Assembly (NCBI RefSeq): GCF_024505045.1
Contig: NZ_JANIBM010000014.1
Location: 34,578-98,577, forward strand
Origin: Methylomonas aurea
GTDB taxonomy: Bacteria; Pseudomonadota; Gammaproteobacteria; Methylococcales; Methylomonadaceae
DNA length: 64,000 nt
Direction: 5' to 3'
The notes beneath the pieces were generated by a model. That model made no database searches. It saw nothing but the letters and a program-made list of their open reading frames with translations, and was not told where the DNA came from. Below are positions 8,805 through 18,517 of the stretch, one piece after another. Position 1 is the first letter of the stretch. The number at the start of each line of letters is the position of its first letter. Both the position numbers and the translations under genes were made by a program.

Positions 8805-9500
8805 TTATTTCAATTTCGGGCAGTCGATATAGTCTGGATGCGCGGAAATAACCACGGCAACGCGGTGCTTTTGGTCCGCCGTGTTATCGGGTCCGCCCGC
8901 TTCGCCGATAGCTTTGACGATCAATTGCGACGCTCTGGCGCCGTTATTAACCAACAAATCGCTAACGGTTTTGGCTCTTCTTTCCGATAACGCTTGGTTA
9001 GCGGCCGGTTTGCCCACGGTGTCGGTGGATGCGGTGACAGTCGCTGTGGCATCGGGATGGTCGTGTAGAAAGTGGCCGATATGGCTGATCGTGTCTTCCT
9101 TGGTTTTAAACGGCACGTGGCTACCGGTTTTGAAGTAGGCCACGGTTTCATGAATGGTTTCCACGTGATGGTGATTTTGGGAATGTACTTCGGTCAGCCA
9201 AGCACACATTTCCTTTTCGGATTCCAAGCGATGCTGGGCGGCGGCGTGAGCGGCTTCCAACGCGGCTTGTTTCTCGTCGATGTTCCAGTAATAGCCTTTT
9301 TCCCAGTGTTCCAGAATCTCGTTAGCGGTTTCCAGATTTTCTTCCGCTAATTCCTCGTGCAACATGGATTGGCCGTAATGGCCGGCCATTGCCGCGTCGA
9401 TTTCGGCTTTCAGAGCGGAAGTGTCTTGCTTAGGCGTGCTGCAAGCGCTGAGCGTTAACGCGATGGCCGCGGCAGGCAGATATATGTATTGTTTTTTCAT
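8805..9500 (-). CDS. OmpA-family lipoprotein
   Basis: A 231-residue protein with a lipoprotein signal (lipobox LSAC, Cys about residue 20), a helical middle rich in Glu, Ala and His (about 25-110), and a C-terminal OmpA-like peptidoglycan-binding domain (about 120-225). The OmpA hallmark helix is present as NQALSERRAKTVSDLLVNNG. The strong ribosome site AAGGAG lies 11-16 bases before the ATG. It follows the TIGR04073-type gene by 33 bases on the same strand, so the two are probably co-transcribed. Its likely role is anchoring outer membrane to cell wall. Confidence 0.85.
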   Translation of the reverse strand: MKKQYIYLPAAAIALTLSACSTPKQDTSALKAEIDAAMAGHYGQSMLHEELAEENLETANEILEHWEKGYYWNIDEKQAALEAAHAAAQHRLESEKEMCAWLTEVHSQNHHHVETIHETVAYFKTGSHVPFKTKEDTISHIGHFLHDHPDATATVTASTDTVGKPAANQALSERRAKTVSDLLVNNGARASQLIVKAIGEAGGPDNTADQKHRVAVVISAHPDYIDCPKLK

Positions 9501-9533
9501 GGTTGTATTCTCCTTAAACTCGTAGCGCTTAGC

Positions 9534-9941
9534 TTATTCGCCGTCGTCTAGCGGACCGTAATGGGTCCAGTAGCCGGGCAAATGCAGGCCGAAATAGCGG
9601 GTATCCTCGCTAAAGCGCTCCCAAGGGTAAGCCGGGGAAATAAACTCGTCGCTAGGGATAGGGGCGCTGATAAATTCCACCGCGCCGATCAACGTACGGT
9701 CAACCGTATGGGCCACGCCGCGCAGTAAACCCCAACTCATGCCCAGCAGGATGTTTTGGTCGCTGCTGATGTTGACGATGTTTTTGGGCAACTCGAGGAT
9801 GCCGCCGGCCATGTTGAAAAAGCCTTGGCTGACTTTGTCGGTAAAACCGGACAAGTAACTTTGGTGACCGTCGGCATTGGCCGCCGGCGCCAGCAATATG
9901 CCGGTCAGAAGGCAGGTGGTAAGGAATTTGTTATTTTTCAT
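9534..9941 (-). CDS. Exosortase system-associated protein (TIGR04073 type)
   Basis: A 135-residue secreted protein with a cleavable signal peptide (about residues 1-22, ending ANA-DG). The mature part matches the TIGR04073 pattern: KVSQGFFNMAGGILELPKNI, then GLLRGVAHTVDRTLIGAVEF and the IPSDE segment. The family is known mainly by co-occurrence with PEP-CTERM/exosortase genomes; its function is unsettled. The ATG at 9941 is chosen because it gives the signal peptide and has GGGAGA upstream. Its neighbours fit an envelope role. Confidence 0.8.
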   Translation of the reverse strand: MKNNKFLTTCLLTGILLAPAANADGHQSYLSGFTDKVSQGFFNMAGGILELPKNIVNISSDQNILLGMSWGLLRGVAHTVDRTLIGAVEFISAPIPSDEFISPAYPWERFSEDTRYFGLHLPGYWTHYGPLDDGE

Positions 9942-10170
9942 TGTAGTATCTCCCATGGTGTTGCAATGATGATTCCGCTTAGCAAATTTAAGCATAGCAG
10001 TAAAATGCCAAAAACACTGGAAGCCAGACACTAACCCATGTTGGAGGCAATTGCAAACCTTAACGCCGATGGTGTGGCTAGGTTAAGGCTCGCTGTTTTT
10101 CGGCGTTGAGCAGGGTTGAGGCGGACGGGGCGGCGTTCTGAAAACGCGCGATTTAAACGGCGGTCGCGGA

Positions 10171-11082
10171 TTAGCCGCCTATTTCCACCCGGTTGCGGCC
10201 GTTTTTCTTGGCCCGGTACAAGGCGTCGTCGGCAGTGCGGATGATGTCGTCCAATGTCATCGGCACATCGACTCGGCGGGTACAGAGGCCGATCGACAGC
10301 GTCGACGGAATGGTTAAATTCTGGTAGCGGAAGGTGTGCTTCAGCACAGTCATCCGGATGCGTTCGGCCAGCGCGACGGCGGCTTCGGCCGAAATTTCCC
10401 GCAGCAGCATGATGAATTCTTCGCCACCGTATCGCGCCAGCAAGTCTTCGTGGCGCATTTCGGCCTGCAAGATTTTGGCTAAATCCCGCAGTACCTGGTC
10501 GCCGGCCAGATGGCCGTAGTTATCGTTGGTCAGTTTGAAGTGGTCCGCGTCGCACATCATTACGGTCAACCGGCTACGGTTGCGTTTGCAATAGGAAAAT
10601 TCCTGTTGGGCTCTGGAAATAAAGGCGTTGCGGTTCAAAACCTTGGTCATCGAATCGATATTGGCAGCCTCGTACAGCGCCTGCTCCGACACCGCTTCGC
10701 TGGGTAGCTTGTAATCGATTTTCAGGTAAGTATCGCCGATGCGGATCCGGTCCAGCAATTGCAACGGATGCCGGGAAATGCGCCGGTCGTTGACGTACGT
10801 GCCGTTGGTGGAGTTAAGGTCTTCCAAATGGACATGTCTGCCGTTGATGGAAAGCAGGCAGTGACGGCGGGAGATTTTCGGGTCGGCGATGGGAATGTCC
10901 GCACTGAGTTCTCGGCCCAGAATATGCTGGCTGGCGGTCAGAGGAAATTGCTTGCCTTGGTCTCTGCCGGACAATACCACCAAATATGGCTGCAAATCGG
11001 CGCTGTCGAGGCCGGTTTGGGTGGCGTTGCCGGTCAGCGTGTTCGAAAATGCGTTGAGGGTGGAATCGGGTGGCGTAGTCAT
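10171..11082 (-). CDS. FHA-domain diguanylate cyclase
   Basis: A 303-residue soluble protein. The N-terminal FHA domain (about residues 35-115) reads phosphothreonine and contains GRELSADIPI, ISRRHC and NSTNGTYVN. The C-terminal GGDEF domain (about 140-300) has the active-site motif YGGEEF and an RHED inhibitory site (RxxD) five residues before it, so it should make c-di-GMP and be product-inhibited. There is no membrane segment. The ATG at 11082 is preferred over a TTG five codons earlier. The FHA part suggests activity tied to a Ser/Thr kinase, none of which is in the window. Confidence 0.9.
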   Translation of the reverse strand: MTTPPDSTLNAFSNTLTGNATQTGLDSADLQPYLVVLSGRDQGKQFPLTASQHILGRELSADIPIADPKISRRHCLLSINGRHVHLEDLNSTNGTYVNDRRISRHPLQLLDRIRIGDTYLKIDYKLPSEAVSEQALYEAANIDSMTKVLNRNAFISRAQQEFSYCKRNRSRLTVMMCDADHFKLTNDNYGHLAGDQVLRDLAKILQAEMRHEDLLARYGGEEFIMLLREISAEAAVALAERIRMTVLKHTFRYQNLTIPSTLSIGLCTRRVDVPMTLDDIIRTADDALYRAKKNGRNRVEIGG

Positions 11083-11320
11083 TGCGCGATTCCGCAAGGT
11101 GGCGGCACACGCCCAGGCAGCGGCGCAGCGCGGCTAACGCGCTCGGCGCGTGGTTGATCAGGTATTAGAAGATTCCATGCCTGGCCCGATCGGTGGCGGA
11201 GAGATTCGGGGGCCGGCCAACAGCGGTTGTGCATGGTTGATTTCGTTATCTGCTTATCCGCTTACCAGTGTCGCAGATAGGCCGCTCGCTCGCAAGTTGC
11301 CGGCATTCGGACTCCAAAAT

Positions 11321-11355
11321 GCCTGTTGCCGCGTTTTCGAATTGCGGCAACAGGC
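11321..11355 (-). terminator. Terminator of speE
   Basis: A perfect 12-bp stem, GCCTGTTGCCGC (11321-11332) with GCGGCAACAGGC (11344-11355), lies six bases past the speE stop. On the minus strand it is followed by ATTTTGG. This is a good Rho-independent terminator. Confidence 0.78.
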
Positions 11356-11360
11356 TAGCT

Positions 11361-12206
11361 TTATGCGAAAGCCTTTTTGAAAAACTCCGGCATCGCCAGA
11401 CTGGCTTTATGGATATCGCTGTTGTAGTAAACGGTGTCGAAACCCTTATTCGTCGCATCCTGTTCGCGGAATGCGTTGAACGCGTTCTTGCCGGCCATCG
11501 TCGCGCTCCACCAGCCGGACGGGTAGATGCATTGCGGAAAGAATACGGTCTGGTAATGGTTAAAACCGCCGGCCCGCATCTCGTCGCGCATTTCCCGCAG
11601 GATGTGCATGTGCAGCAGAGCCGATTCGCTTTGCTGAACGACGATGCCGTTTTCGGTCAAGGCTCTGAAGCAGTCTTTGTAAAAGTCGGCACAGAACAAG
11701 CCCGCCGCCGGCCCGACCGGATCGGTACTGTCGACGATGATGATGTCCACGCTGTTCGGTGCTGCATCCTTGACCCATTTGATGCCGTCGATGAATTTCA
11801 GCTCGGCGCGCGGATCGTTGTTGGACTCGCACAATTCCGGAAAATAAATTTCGGACAGGCGGGTGACGCGCTCGTCGATGTCGATCTGCACCGCTTTTTC
11901 GACGCTCGGATGTTTCAGCACTTCGCGGAGTGTGCCGCAGTCGCCGCCGCCGATGATCAGCACGTTTTTGGGGGCGGGGTGGGTAAACAGCACCGGGTGG
12001 CTCATCATTTCGTGGTAAAAGAAGTTGTCCCGGGTTGAAACCATGGTGCAGCCGTCGATCACCATCAAATTGCCGAATTGTTCGGTCTCGTAGATTTCCA
12101 GAAATTGAAACTCCGACTGCTCTTCGTGCAATTTGCGTTTGATTTTTAATGAAAAGGCGGAGCCTGATGGCTCTTGCGCTTCGCTGAACCAGGTGGCGTC
12201 GAGCAT
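11361..12206 (-). CDS. speE: Spermidine synthase
   Basis: A 281-residue enzyme that transfers aminopropyl from decarboxylated S-adenosylmethionine to putrescine. The family motifs are present: the SAM-binding glycine loop VLIIGGGDCGTLREVL, the acidic ribose contact DIDE, the DGIKWV segment, the catalytic Asp in IVDSTDPVGPA, and the Gln/Ser loop VVQQSESAL. The length fits bacterial SpeE. It is divergent from speA with 82 bases between starts, so the two polyamine genes share one control region. Confidence 0.95.
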   Translation of the reverse strand: MLDATWFSEAQEPSGSAFSLKIKRKLHEEQSEFQFLEIYETEQFGNLMVIDGCTMVSTRDNFFYHEMMSHPVLFTHPAPKNVLIIGGGDCGTLREVLKHPSVEKAVQIDIDERVTRLSEIYFPELCESNNDPRAELKFIDGIKWVKDAAPNSVDIIIVDSTDPVGPAAGLFCADFYKDCFRALTENGIVVQQSESALLHMHILREMRDEMRAGGFNHYQTVFFPQCIYPSGWWSATMAGKNAFNAFREQDATNKGFDTVYYNSDIHKASLAMPEFFKKAFA

Positions 12207-12288
12207 GAGTTGTCCTCAAAAAGTCATAAAAGTCGCGGCATTATACTTTAGAATCCGTGCATCTTTATGACAGTACGGGGGAACCTGA

Positions 12289-14112
12289 GTGCCGGCACAA
12301 GCATGGTCGATTGAACAGGCAAGACAGCTCTATGCGATTCAACAATGGGGTGACGGTTATTTTTCGATTAACCAGCAGGGCCACGTCTGCGTCAAACCGC
12401 GTAGCGACAATCCGATGGAAATCGATCTGTTCGAAGTGGCTGAGGCCTTGCGCGGTAAAGGGTTGAATCTGCCGGTGCTGGTACGCTTCACCGATATTCT
12501 GCCCGACCGCATCCGTCGCCTGCAGCGCGCCTTTGATCAAGCCAGGACTACGCACGGCTACGTTGGTCATTACACGCCGGTATACCCGATCAAGGTCAAT
12601 CAGCAGGGCAACGTGGTGGAGGCCATCCTGTCTGCCGACAATATCGGTCTGGAAGCCGGCAGTAAACCGGAATTGCTGGCGATTTTGGGTTTGGCCAAAA
12701 CCAATGGCACCATTGTCTGTAACGGTTATAAGGACAGGCTTTATATCCGGATGGCGTTGATGGGCCAGCTGATGGGCTTGTCTGTGTTCATCGTCATCGA
12801 AAAGCCGTCCGAGCTGGAGTTGATCCTGGAAGAAGCGGCCAAACTGCAGGTCAAACCGTTGATAGGCCTGCGGGTGCGGCTGTCGACGATCAGTGCCGGC
12901 AAATGGCAAAACAGCGGCGGCGAAAAATCCAAGTTCGGTCTGCATGCCAGCGAAGTGTTGCAGTTGGTCGAGCGTTTGCGGCAGGTGCAGATGCTGGATT
13001 GCTTGCAACTGATGCATTTTCACATGGGCTCGCAGATCGCCAACATTCACGACATTAAATTGGCGTTGAAAGAAGCCGGCCAGTTTTACCTGCAATTGCG
13101 CCGACTCGGCGCCGAGATTAACACGGTCGATGCCGGCGGCGGGCTGGGCGTGGACTACGACGGCAGTGGTTCGCGGCGGGAATGTTCGATCAACTACAGC
13201 ATGTCCGAATACGCCGATAACATTGTCCGCGCTTTTGCCGATGTCAGTCGGCAGCACGATTTGCCGCAACCGAACATCATCACCGAATCGGGGCGGGCCA
13301 TTACCGCGCACCATGCCGTGCTGATTACCAATGTCACCGAAGTCGAGCGCTTGCAGGGAGCCGGTTTAGCTAGCACGCATTTCAACAACGTCAGCGAGGC
13401 GTACCACAATGCCCAATTCGACATGGCCGAAGCCCGAGCCCGTTTCGTGCAGGGCGACATCGATCTGGCGCAGTTGGCCGTGGCGGAACAGCGCTACGTC
13501 GGCTTGTGCCGGCGGATACAGATGCAATTGAACTTGGATAACCATCATCATCGCGAGATTTTGCAGGAGCTCGACGAAAAACTGGCCGACAAGGTGTTTT
13601 GCAATTTCTCGCTATTTCAGTCTATGCCGGATATTTGGGGTATCGATCAGATTTTTCCGATCATGCCGATTCACCGCTTGCAAGAGCAACCGGAACGGCG
13701 AGCGGTATTGCAGGATTTGACCTGCGATTCGGACGGCCGCATCGACCAGTATGTCGATCGGCACAATATCAGCAATACCTTGCCGCTACACACTATCGAC
13801 GATGGCGATGATTATCTGATCGGTTTTTTCATGGTCGGCGCCTATCAGGAAATCCTGGGCGATATGCACAACCTGTTCGGCGATACCCATTCGGTGAATA
13901 TCGAGCTAGAGGCCGGCGGTTACCGCTTCAGCGATTTCATGGAAGGCGAAGATGTCAGTGAGTTGCTGGATTACGTGCATATCGATACCGAGGCGTTGAA
14001 AGCGGCCTACCGGCGCAAGTTGGACGGCGCAGCGTTGACGGCAGAACAGAAAGTCAGCTTCGAACAGGAGTTGTCGGCCGGGTTGAATGCTTATACCTAC
14101 TTGGAAAAATAG
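12289..14112 (+). CDS. speA: Biosynthetic arginine decarboxylase
   Basis: A 607-residue PLP enzyme that converts arginine to agmatine, the entry to putrescine through agmatine. The Lys that binds PLP is in YPIKVNQQ (about residue 103). Other family segments are LGLEAGSKPEL-like GLEAGSKPELL, MHFHMGSQ, the phosphate-binding DAGGGLGVDYDG, and the active-site Cys region LTCDSDGRIDQY. The start is GTG 12289 with GGGGGAA upstream; the length is close to the usual 630 or so. It is divergent from speE. Agmatinase or agmatine deiminase genes are not in the window. Confidence 0.95.
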   Translation: MPAQAWSIEQARQLYAIQQWGDGYFSINQQGHVCVKPRSDNPMEIDLFEVAEALRGKGLNLPVLVRFTDILPDRIRRLQRAFDQARTTHGYVGHYTPVYPIKVNQQGNVVEAILSADNIGLEAGSKPELLAILGLAKTNGTIVCNGYKDRLYIRMALMGQLMGLSVFIVIEKPSELELILEEAAKLQVKPLIGLRVRLSTISAGKWQNSGGEKSKFGLHASEVLQLVERLRQVQMLDCLQLMHFHMGSQIANIHDIKLALKEAGQFYLQLRRLGAEINTVDAGGGLGVDYDGSGSRRECSINYSMSEYADNIVRAFADVSRQHDLPQPNIITESGRAITAHHAVLITNVTEVERLQGAGLASTHFNNVSEAYHNAQFDMAEARARFVQGDIDLAQLAVAEQRYVGLCRRIQMQLNLDNHHHREILQELDEKLADKVFCNFSLFQSMPDIWGIDQIFPIMPIHRLQEQPERRAVLQDLTCDSDGRIDQYVDRHNISNTLPLHTIDDGDDYLIGFFMVGAYQEILGDMHNLFGDTHSVNIELEAGGYRFSDFMEGEDVSELLDYVHIDTEALKAAYRRKLDGAALTAEQKVSFEQELSAGLNAYTYLEK

Positions 14113-14145
14113 TTTCGTTAGGGTTACACAGGGCGGGTGCAGACA

Positions 14146-15000
14146 ATGAAAACGGGATTTATCGGCTTAGGGGCAATGGGTCAAGGCATGGCCCGCAATC
14201 TGGCCAAGGCCGGTTACTTGTCAGCCGTTTATAACCGGAGTACGGAAAAGGCGGAAGCTTTGGCCGCGGAATTGCAAGTGGACGCTTGCCGTAGCATCGA
14301 ACAGCTTGCTAGCGACGTCGAGCTGATAATGATTTGTGTGTCGGCCGACCAAGACGTGCTCGATGTGGTTGCTGCTATGTCTGACGGCATCAAGCCGGGC
14401 GCTGTCGTTGTCGATATGTCGACAGTCAGCGGCGAAACGGCCAAGACAGCGGCTGAAAGGCTGGCCGAAAAGCAAGCGGATTTTCTCGATGCGCCGGTTT
14501 CCGGCGGCGTAGAAGGCGCCAGAAACGGTACGTTGGCGATGATGGTCGGCGGAGACGCCGCCGTATTGGAACAGGTGCGGCCGATTTTGGCGGCGATGAC
14601 GGCGCGCATCGAACACATGGGCGGCGTTGGCGCCGGCCAGGCCTGCAAGGCGGTCAACCAAATCATGTGCGCCGGCATCAATCAGGCCGTGACCGAAGCG
14701 TTGGCATTTGCCGCCGCTCAGGGGCTGCCGCTGGCACAGGTGGTCGATGTGATAGCCGGCGGAGCGGCCGGCAACTGGTTTTTGCAGCATCGCGGCAAGA
14801 CCATGACCAACAACCAGTATGCGCCGGGTTTCAAGCTGGCGCTGCACCACAAGGATTTGCTCATCGCCAAACGCATGGCGGAGCAGGTCGGGGTAGCTTG
14901 TCCGCTAACGGTTGCGACTTTGGCGGACTATGCCAAGCTGATGGTGCAAGGTTTCGGCGACGAGGACATCTCGGCGTTGTATCGGTTAAAGCAGCAATGA
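14146..15000 (+). CDS. NAD(P)-dependent beta-hydroxyacid dehydrogenase
   Basis: A 284-residue enzyme of the 3-hydroxyisobutyrate/tartronate-semialdehyde reductase family. The N-terminal Rossmann motif [16 protein letters not shown] binds the cofactor, [16 protein letters not shown] is the substrate loop, and the catalytic Lys is in [11 protein letters not shown]. The ATG at 14146 is preferred to a GTG three codons upstream because its start sits right at the Rossmann strand. The exact substrate (tartronate semialdehyde, glyoxylate/succinate semialdehyde or another) cannot be told. It is 28 bases before ugd, probably in one transcript. Confidence 0.85.
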   Translation: MKTGFIGLGAMGQGMARNLAKAGYLSAVYNRSTEKAEALAAELQVDACRSIEQLASDVELIMICVSADQDVLDVVAAMSDGIKPGAVVVDMSTVSGETAKTAAERLAEKQADFLDAPVSGGVEGARNGTLAMMVGGDAAVLEQVRPILAAMTARIEHMGGVGAGQACKAVNQIMCAGINQAVTEALAFAAAQGLPLAQVVDVIAGGAAGNWFLQHRGKTMTNNQYAPGFKLALHHKDLLIAKRMAEQVGVACPLTVATLADYAKLMVQGFGDEDISALYRLKQQ

Positions 15001-15028
15001 TCTTTCAATTAGTTTACAAGGTGTAACG

Positions 15029-16348
15029 ATGAAAATTACGGTATTTGGCAGTGGATACGTCGGTTTGGTCACGGGAGCCTGCTTGGCCGAGGTGGGCAAT
15101 CAAGTGCTCTGTATGGATGTCGACCAGCGCAAGATCGACCAGCTCAAACAAGGTGTGATCCCGATCTACGAGCCGGGTTTGGACGAAATGGTCAAAGATA
15201 ACGTCGCCGCCGGCCGGCTAAGTTTTACCACCGACGTCAAGCAGGCTGTCGATTTCGGTTTGTTCCAATTCATCGCGGTTGGTACGCCGCCGGACGAGGA
15301 TGGCTCGGCCGATTTGAAATACGTGCTGGCGGTAGCGAAGAGCATTGCCGAGCACATGAACGATTACAAAATCGTCGTCGACAAGTCCACGGTCCCGGTC
15401 GGCACCGCCGATAAAGTCAAACAGACCGTAGCTGAAGCGCTGGCGCAACGCGGGCAGAGTTTGGAATTCGATGTCGTGTCCAATCCGGAGTTTTTGAAGG
15501 AAGGTTCGGCACTGGACGACTTCATGAAGCCCGACCGCATCATCATCGGCACCGACAACCCGCGTACCGCCGAGTTGCTGAAAGCGCTATACGCGCCGTT
15601 CAACCGCAGCCGTGAACGGGTCATTACCATGGACATCCGCTCTGCGGAACTGACCAAATACGCCGCCAATGCGATGCTGGCGACCAAGATCAGTTTCATG
15701 AACGAACTGGCTAATCTGGCCGAGCGGCTGGGTGCCGACATCGAACAGGTGCGGCACGGCATAGGTTCCGACAGCCGGATCGGGTACAGCTTCATCTACC
15801 CGGGGTGCGGCTACGGCGGTTCCTGCTTTCCGAAAGACGTCAAAGCCCTGGAGCGCACCGCCCGCGACAATGGCTACCACGCCGAGCTGCTCAGCGCGGT
15901 CGAGAACGTCAACGACCGGCAAAAGCACCGCTTATTCGAGAAAATCTGCGCGCATTACCCCGACGGAGTTAAAGGCAAAAGCTTTGCGTTGTGGGGCCTG
16001 GCCTTCAAACCCAACACCGATGACATGCGCGAAGCGCCGAGCCGGGTACTGCTGGAGGCGCTGATCGATGCCGGCGCCGTGGTCCGGGCCTACGACCCGG
16101 AAGCCCTGCACGAAGCGCAGCGTATCTACGGCGACAAGGCTGGTTTGGTTTATTGCGCGAAACAGAATGAAACCTTAAACGACGCCGATGCGCTGGTCAT
16201 CGTCACCGAATGGAAGCAGTTCCGCAGCCCCGACTTCGACGATTTGAGCCGTTTGTTGAAGGATAAGGTGATTTTCGACGGGCGGAATATGTACGAGCCT
16301 AAGTTGGTTAGACAGTTTGGGTTGCAGTATTACGCGATTGGGCGTTGA
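15029..16348 (+). CDS. ugd: UDP-glucose 6-dehydrogenase
   Basis: A 439-residue enzyme that oxidises UDP-glucose to UDP-glucuronate for capsule, exopolysaccharide or LPS sugars. Seen are the Rossmann start [42 protein letters not shown], the Lys/Asn segment [21 protein letters not shown] (shortened here by function, not by length), and the catalytic Cys in [14 protein letters not shown]. The C-terminal domain has [16 protein letters not shown]. Length and motifs are those of the full-size family. Confidence 0.95.
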   Translation: MKITVFGSGYVGLVTGACLAEVGNQVLCMDVDQRKIDQLKQGVIPIYEPGLDEMVKDNVAAGRLSFTTDVKQAVDFGLFQFIAVGTPPDEDGSADLKYVLAVAKSIAEHMNDYKIVVDKSTVPVGTADKVKQTVAEALAQRGQSLEFDVVSNPEFLKEGSALDDFMKPDRIIIGTDNPRTAELLKALYAPFNRSRERVITMDIRSAELTKYAANAMLATKISFMNELANLAERLGADIEQVRHGIGSDSRIGYSFIYPGCGYGGSCFPKDVKALERTARDNGYHAELLSAVENVNDRQKHRLFEKICAHYPDGVKGKSFALWGLAFKPNTDDMREAPSRVLLEALIDAGAVVRAYDPEALHEAQRIYGDKAGLVYCAKQNETLNDADALVIVTEWKQFRSPDFDDLSRLLKDKVIFDGRNMYEPKLVRQFGLQYYAIGR

Positions 16349-16504
16349 CACATTCCGTAGCGCGCTGGTCGTTTTGGATCTGCCGATTCTCGTGACGGGC
16401 GATGCAGTTTCGTTGCGAAAAGCTATGCGGCTATAACCGTGGTATACACCCGCATCCTTAACAGAAGGCGGCAGAAGTTTCACGTGTCCGCTCATCGGTC
16501 GTAA

Positions 16505-18514
16505 ATGGCTCCCAAGCTCAATCCGCAACAACTCGCCGCCGTCAAAACCGTGGACCGCCCCTTGCTGGTATTGGCCGGTGCCGGTAGCGGCAAGACCCGG
16601 GTAATTACCGAAAAGATCGCTTATCTGGTGCAACAAGGCACCGCGGCGCGGCATATCGCCGCTGTTACCTTTACCAACAAGGCGGCGCGGGAGATGAAAA
16701 GCCGGGTCGGCCGCCTGATCGACGACAAGCAAAGCCGCGGGCTACGGGTGTCGACGTTTCATTCCCTGGGTTTGGAAATTCTGCGTAAGGAACACAAGGC
16801 GCTGGGTTACAAGGCCGCGATCACTTTGTTCGACGAGCAGGACAAACTGAGTTTGCTGAAACAGCTGATCGGTCATGGCGCCGACGGCTGCGACATCGGC
16901 GCCGTCGAGAGTTACAACCATAAGATTGGGCAGTGGAAAAACGCGTTCGTCAGTCCGGAGCAGGCCTTGAGCCGGGCCGACGACGCCGAAACCGCCGCGG
17001 CGGCGCGCTTGTATCATCAGTTCAACCGCAGTTTGAAGGCTTATAACGCGGTGGATTTCGACGACCTGATCGGGCTGCCGGTGGAATTGTTTCAACGGTA
17101 TCCGGAAGTTCTGGAAAAGTGGCAGCATCGGATTCGCTATTTGCTGGTCGACGAATACCAGGATACCAATATCACCCAGTACCAGTTGGTGCGGGCGCTG
17201 GCCGGCTCCCTGGGCCGGTTTACCGTGGTCGGCGACGACGACCAGTCGATTTATGCCTGGCGTGGCGCCCAGCCCGAGAATCTGAGCCAGTTGCAAAAGG
17301 ATTACAGCCGATTGCAGGTGATCAAACTGGAGCAGAACTACCGCTCGGCCGGGCGGATTTTGAAGGTGGCCAACCAGTTGATCGCCAACAATCCGCATAC
17401 CTTCGAGAAAAAATTGTGGAGCGAACTCGGCTACGGCGAGCCGTTGCGGGTGTTGAGCCATAAGAACGATCTGGCCGAGGCCAAGCAGATCACCGCCGAG
17501 ATCGTTCACCACCGGTTCAAGACCGGCGGCAGCTACGGCGACTATGCCATTTTGTACCGCGGCAACCACCAGTCGCGACTGTTCGAGAAGGAGCTGCGCG
17601 AAAACAATGTCCCCTATTTCATCAGCGGCAGCGCGTCGTTTTTTTCCTTCACGGAAATCAAAGACGTGTTGGCTTATCTACGTCTGCTGGTCAACCGCGA
17701 CGACGATGCGGCGTTCTTGCGGGTGATCAACACGCCGCGGCGGGAAATCGGACCAACTACGCTGGAAAAATTGGGCGCCTACGCCAACGAGCGGCATATC
17801 AGCCTGTTCCGGGCCTGCTCCGAACTGGGCTTGCAGCAGCGGCTGTCGGAAAAGTCGGTGCAGCGTCTGACCCGGTTCTGCGATTGGCTGCGGGACAAGG
17901 CGCTAAAGATCGAGCGCGGCGATACCTTTGCCGAGATCGAAAAGATGATCGACGAAATCCATTATCCACAGTGGCTGGACGAGAACAGCAAAACCCCGGC
18001 CTCGGCCGAGCGCAAGCTGAAAAACGTCTACGAATTGATCGAGTGGCTGCGGCGCATCGCCACCAAAGAGGAAGGCCGAGAACAGTCGTTGGCGGATGTG
18101 ATCGCCAAGGTGATGCTGCTGGATATCCTGGACCGCAACCAGGAGGAGCAGGCCGGCGACCAGGTCAGCCTGATGACCTTGCATGCGGCCAAGGGTTTGG
18201 AGTTTCCGCACGTGTTTCTGATCGGCATGGAAGAAAACCTGCTGCCGCATCAGAACAGTATCGAAACCGGCAATATCGAGGAAGAGCGGCGCCTGGCTTA
18301 CGTCGGCATCACCCGCGCCCAACAAACCCTGACCTTCAGTTATTGCACCCACCGCAAGCGCTACGGCGAACTGGCGGAATGCGAACCCAGCCGGTTTTTG
18401 AGTGAATTGCCCGAGGAGGATTTGGAGTGGGCCAACAAAAAGCAATTGGCCCCGGAGGAGATCAAGCAGCGCGGCAAGGCCAGCCTGGCCGCGCTGAAGT
18501 CGATGTTGGTCTGA
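16505..18514 (+). CDS. rep: ATP-dependent DNA helicase Rep
   Basis: A 669-residue SF1A 3'-5' helicase involved in replication-fork restart. Motifs in order: Q-motif LNPQQLAAV, Walker A GAGSGKTRV (about residue 25), TFTNKAAREM, DEYQDTN (motif II), GDDDQSIYAWRGA (III), LEQNYRS (IV), TLHAAKGLEF (V) and YVGITRAQQTL (VI). Length and the Rep-type GDDDQSIY motif point to Rep rather than UvrD or PcrA. Its stop lies three bases from the convergent protease gene, leaving no room for a separate terminator. Confidence 0.93.
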   Translation: MAPKLNPQQLAAVKTVDRPLLVLAGAGSGKTRVITEKIAYLVQQGTAARHIAAVTFTNKAAREMKSRVGRLIDDKQSRGLRVSTFHSLGLEILRKEHKALGYKAAITLFDEQDKLSLLKQLIGHGADGCDIGAVESYNHKIGQWKNAFVSPEQALSRADDAETAAAARLYHQFNRSLKAYNAVDFDDLIGLPVELFQRYPEVLEKWQHRIRYLLVDEYQDTNITQYQLVRALAGSLGRFTVVGDDDQSIYAWRGAQPENLSQLQKDYSRLQVIKLEQNYRSAGRILKVANQLIANNPHTFEKKLWSELGYGEPLRVLSHKNDLAEAKQITAEIVHHRFKTGGSYGDYAILYRGNHQSRLFEKELRENNVPYFISGSASFFSFTEIKDVLAYLRLLVNRDDDAAFLRVINTPRREIGPTTLEKLGAYANERHISLFRACSELGLQQRLSEKSVQRLTRFCDWLRDKALKIERGDTFAEIEKMIDEIHYPQWLDENSKTPASAERKLKNVYELIEWLRRIATKEEGREQSLADVIAKVMLLDILDRNQEEQAGDQVSLMTLHAAKGLEFPHVFLIGMEENLLPHQNSIETGNIEEERRLAYVGITRAQQTLTFSYCTHRKRYGELAECEPSRFLSELPEEDLEWANKKQLAPEEIKQRGKASLAALKSMLV

Positions 18515-18517
18515 AGC

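Noticed and set aside
8572..8832. 86-codon plus-strand frame rich in Arg and Ser
   Set aside because: A frame-shifted shadow of the broken lipoprotein; it runs through the hairpin at 8767-8796 into the OmpA-type gene.
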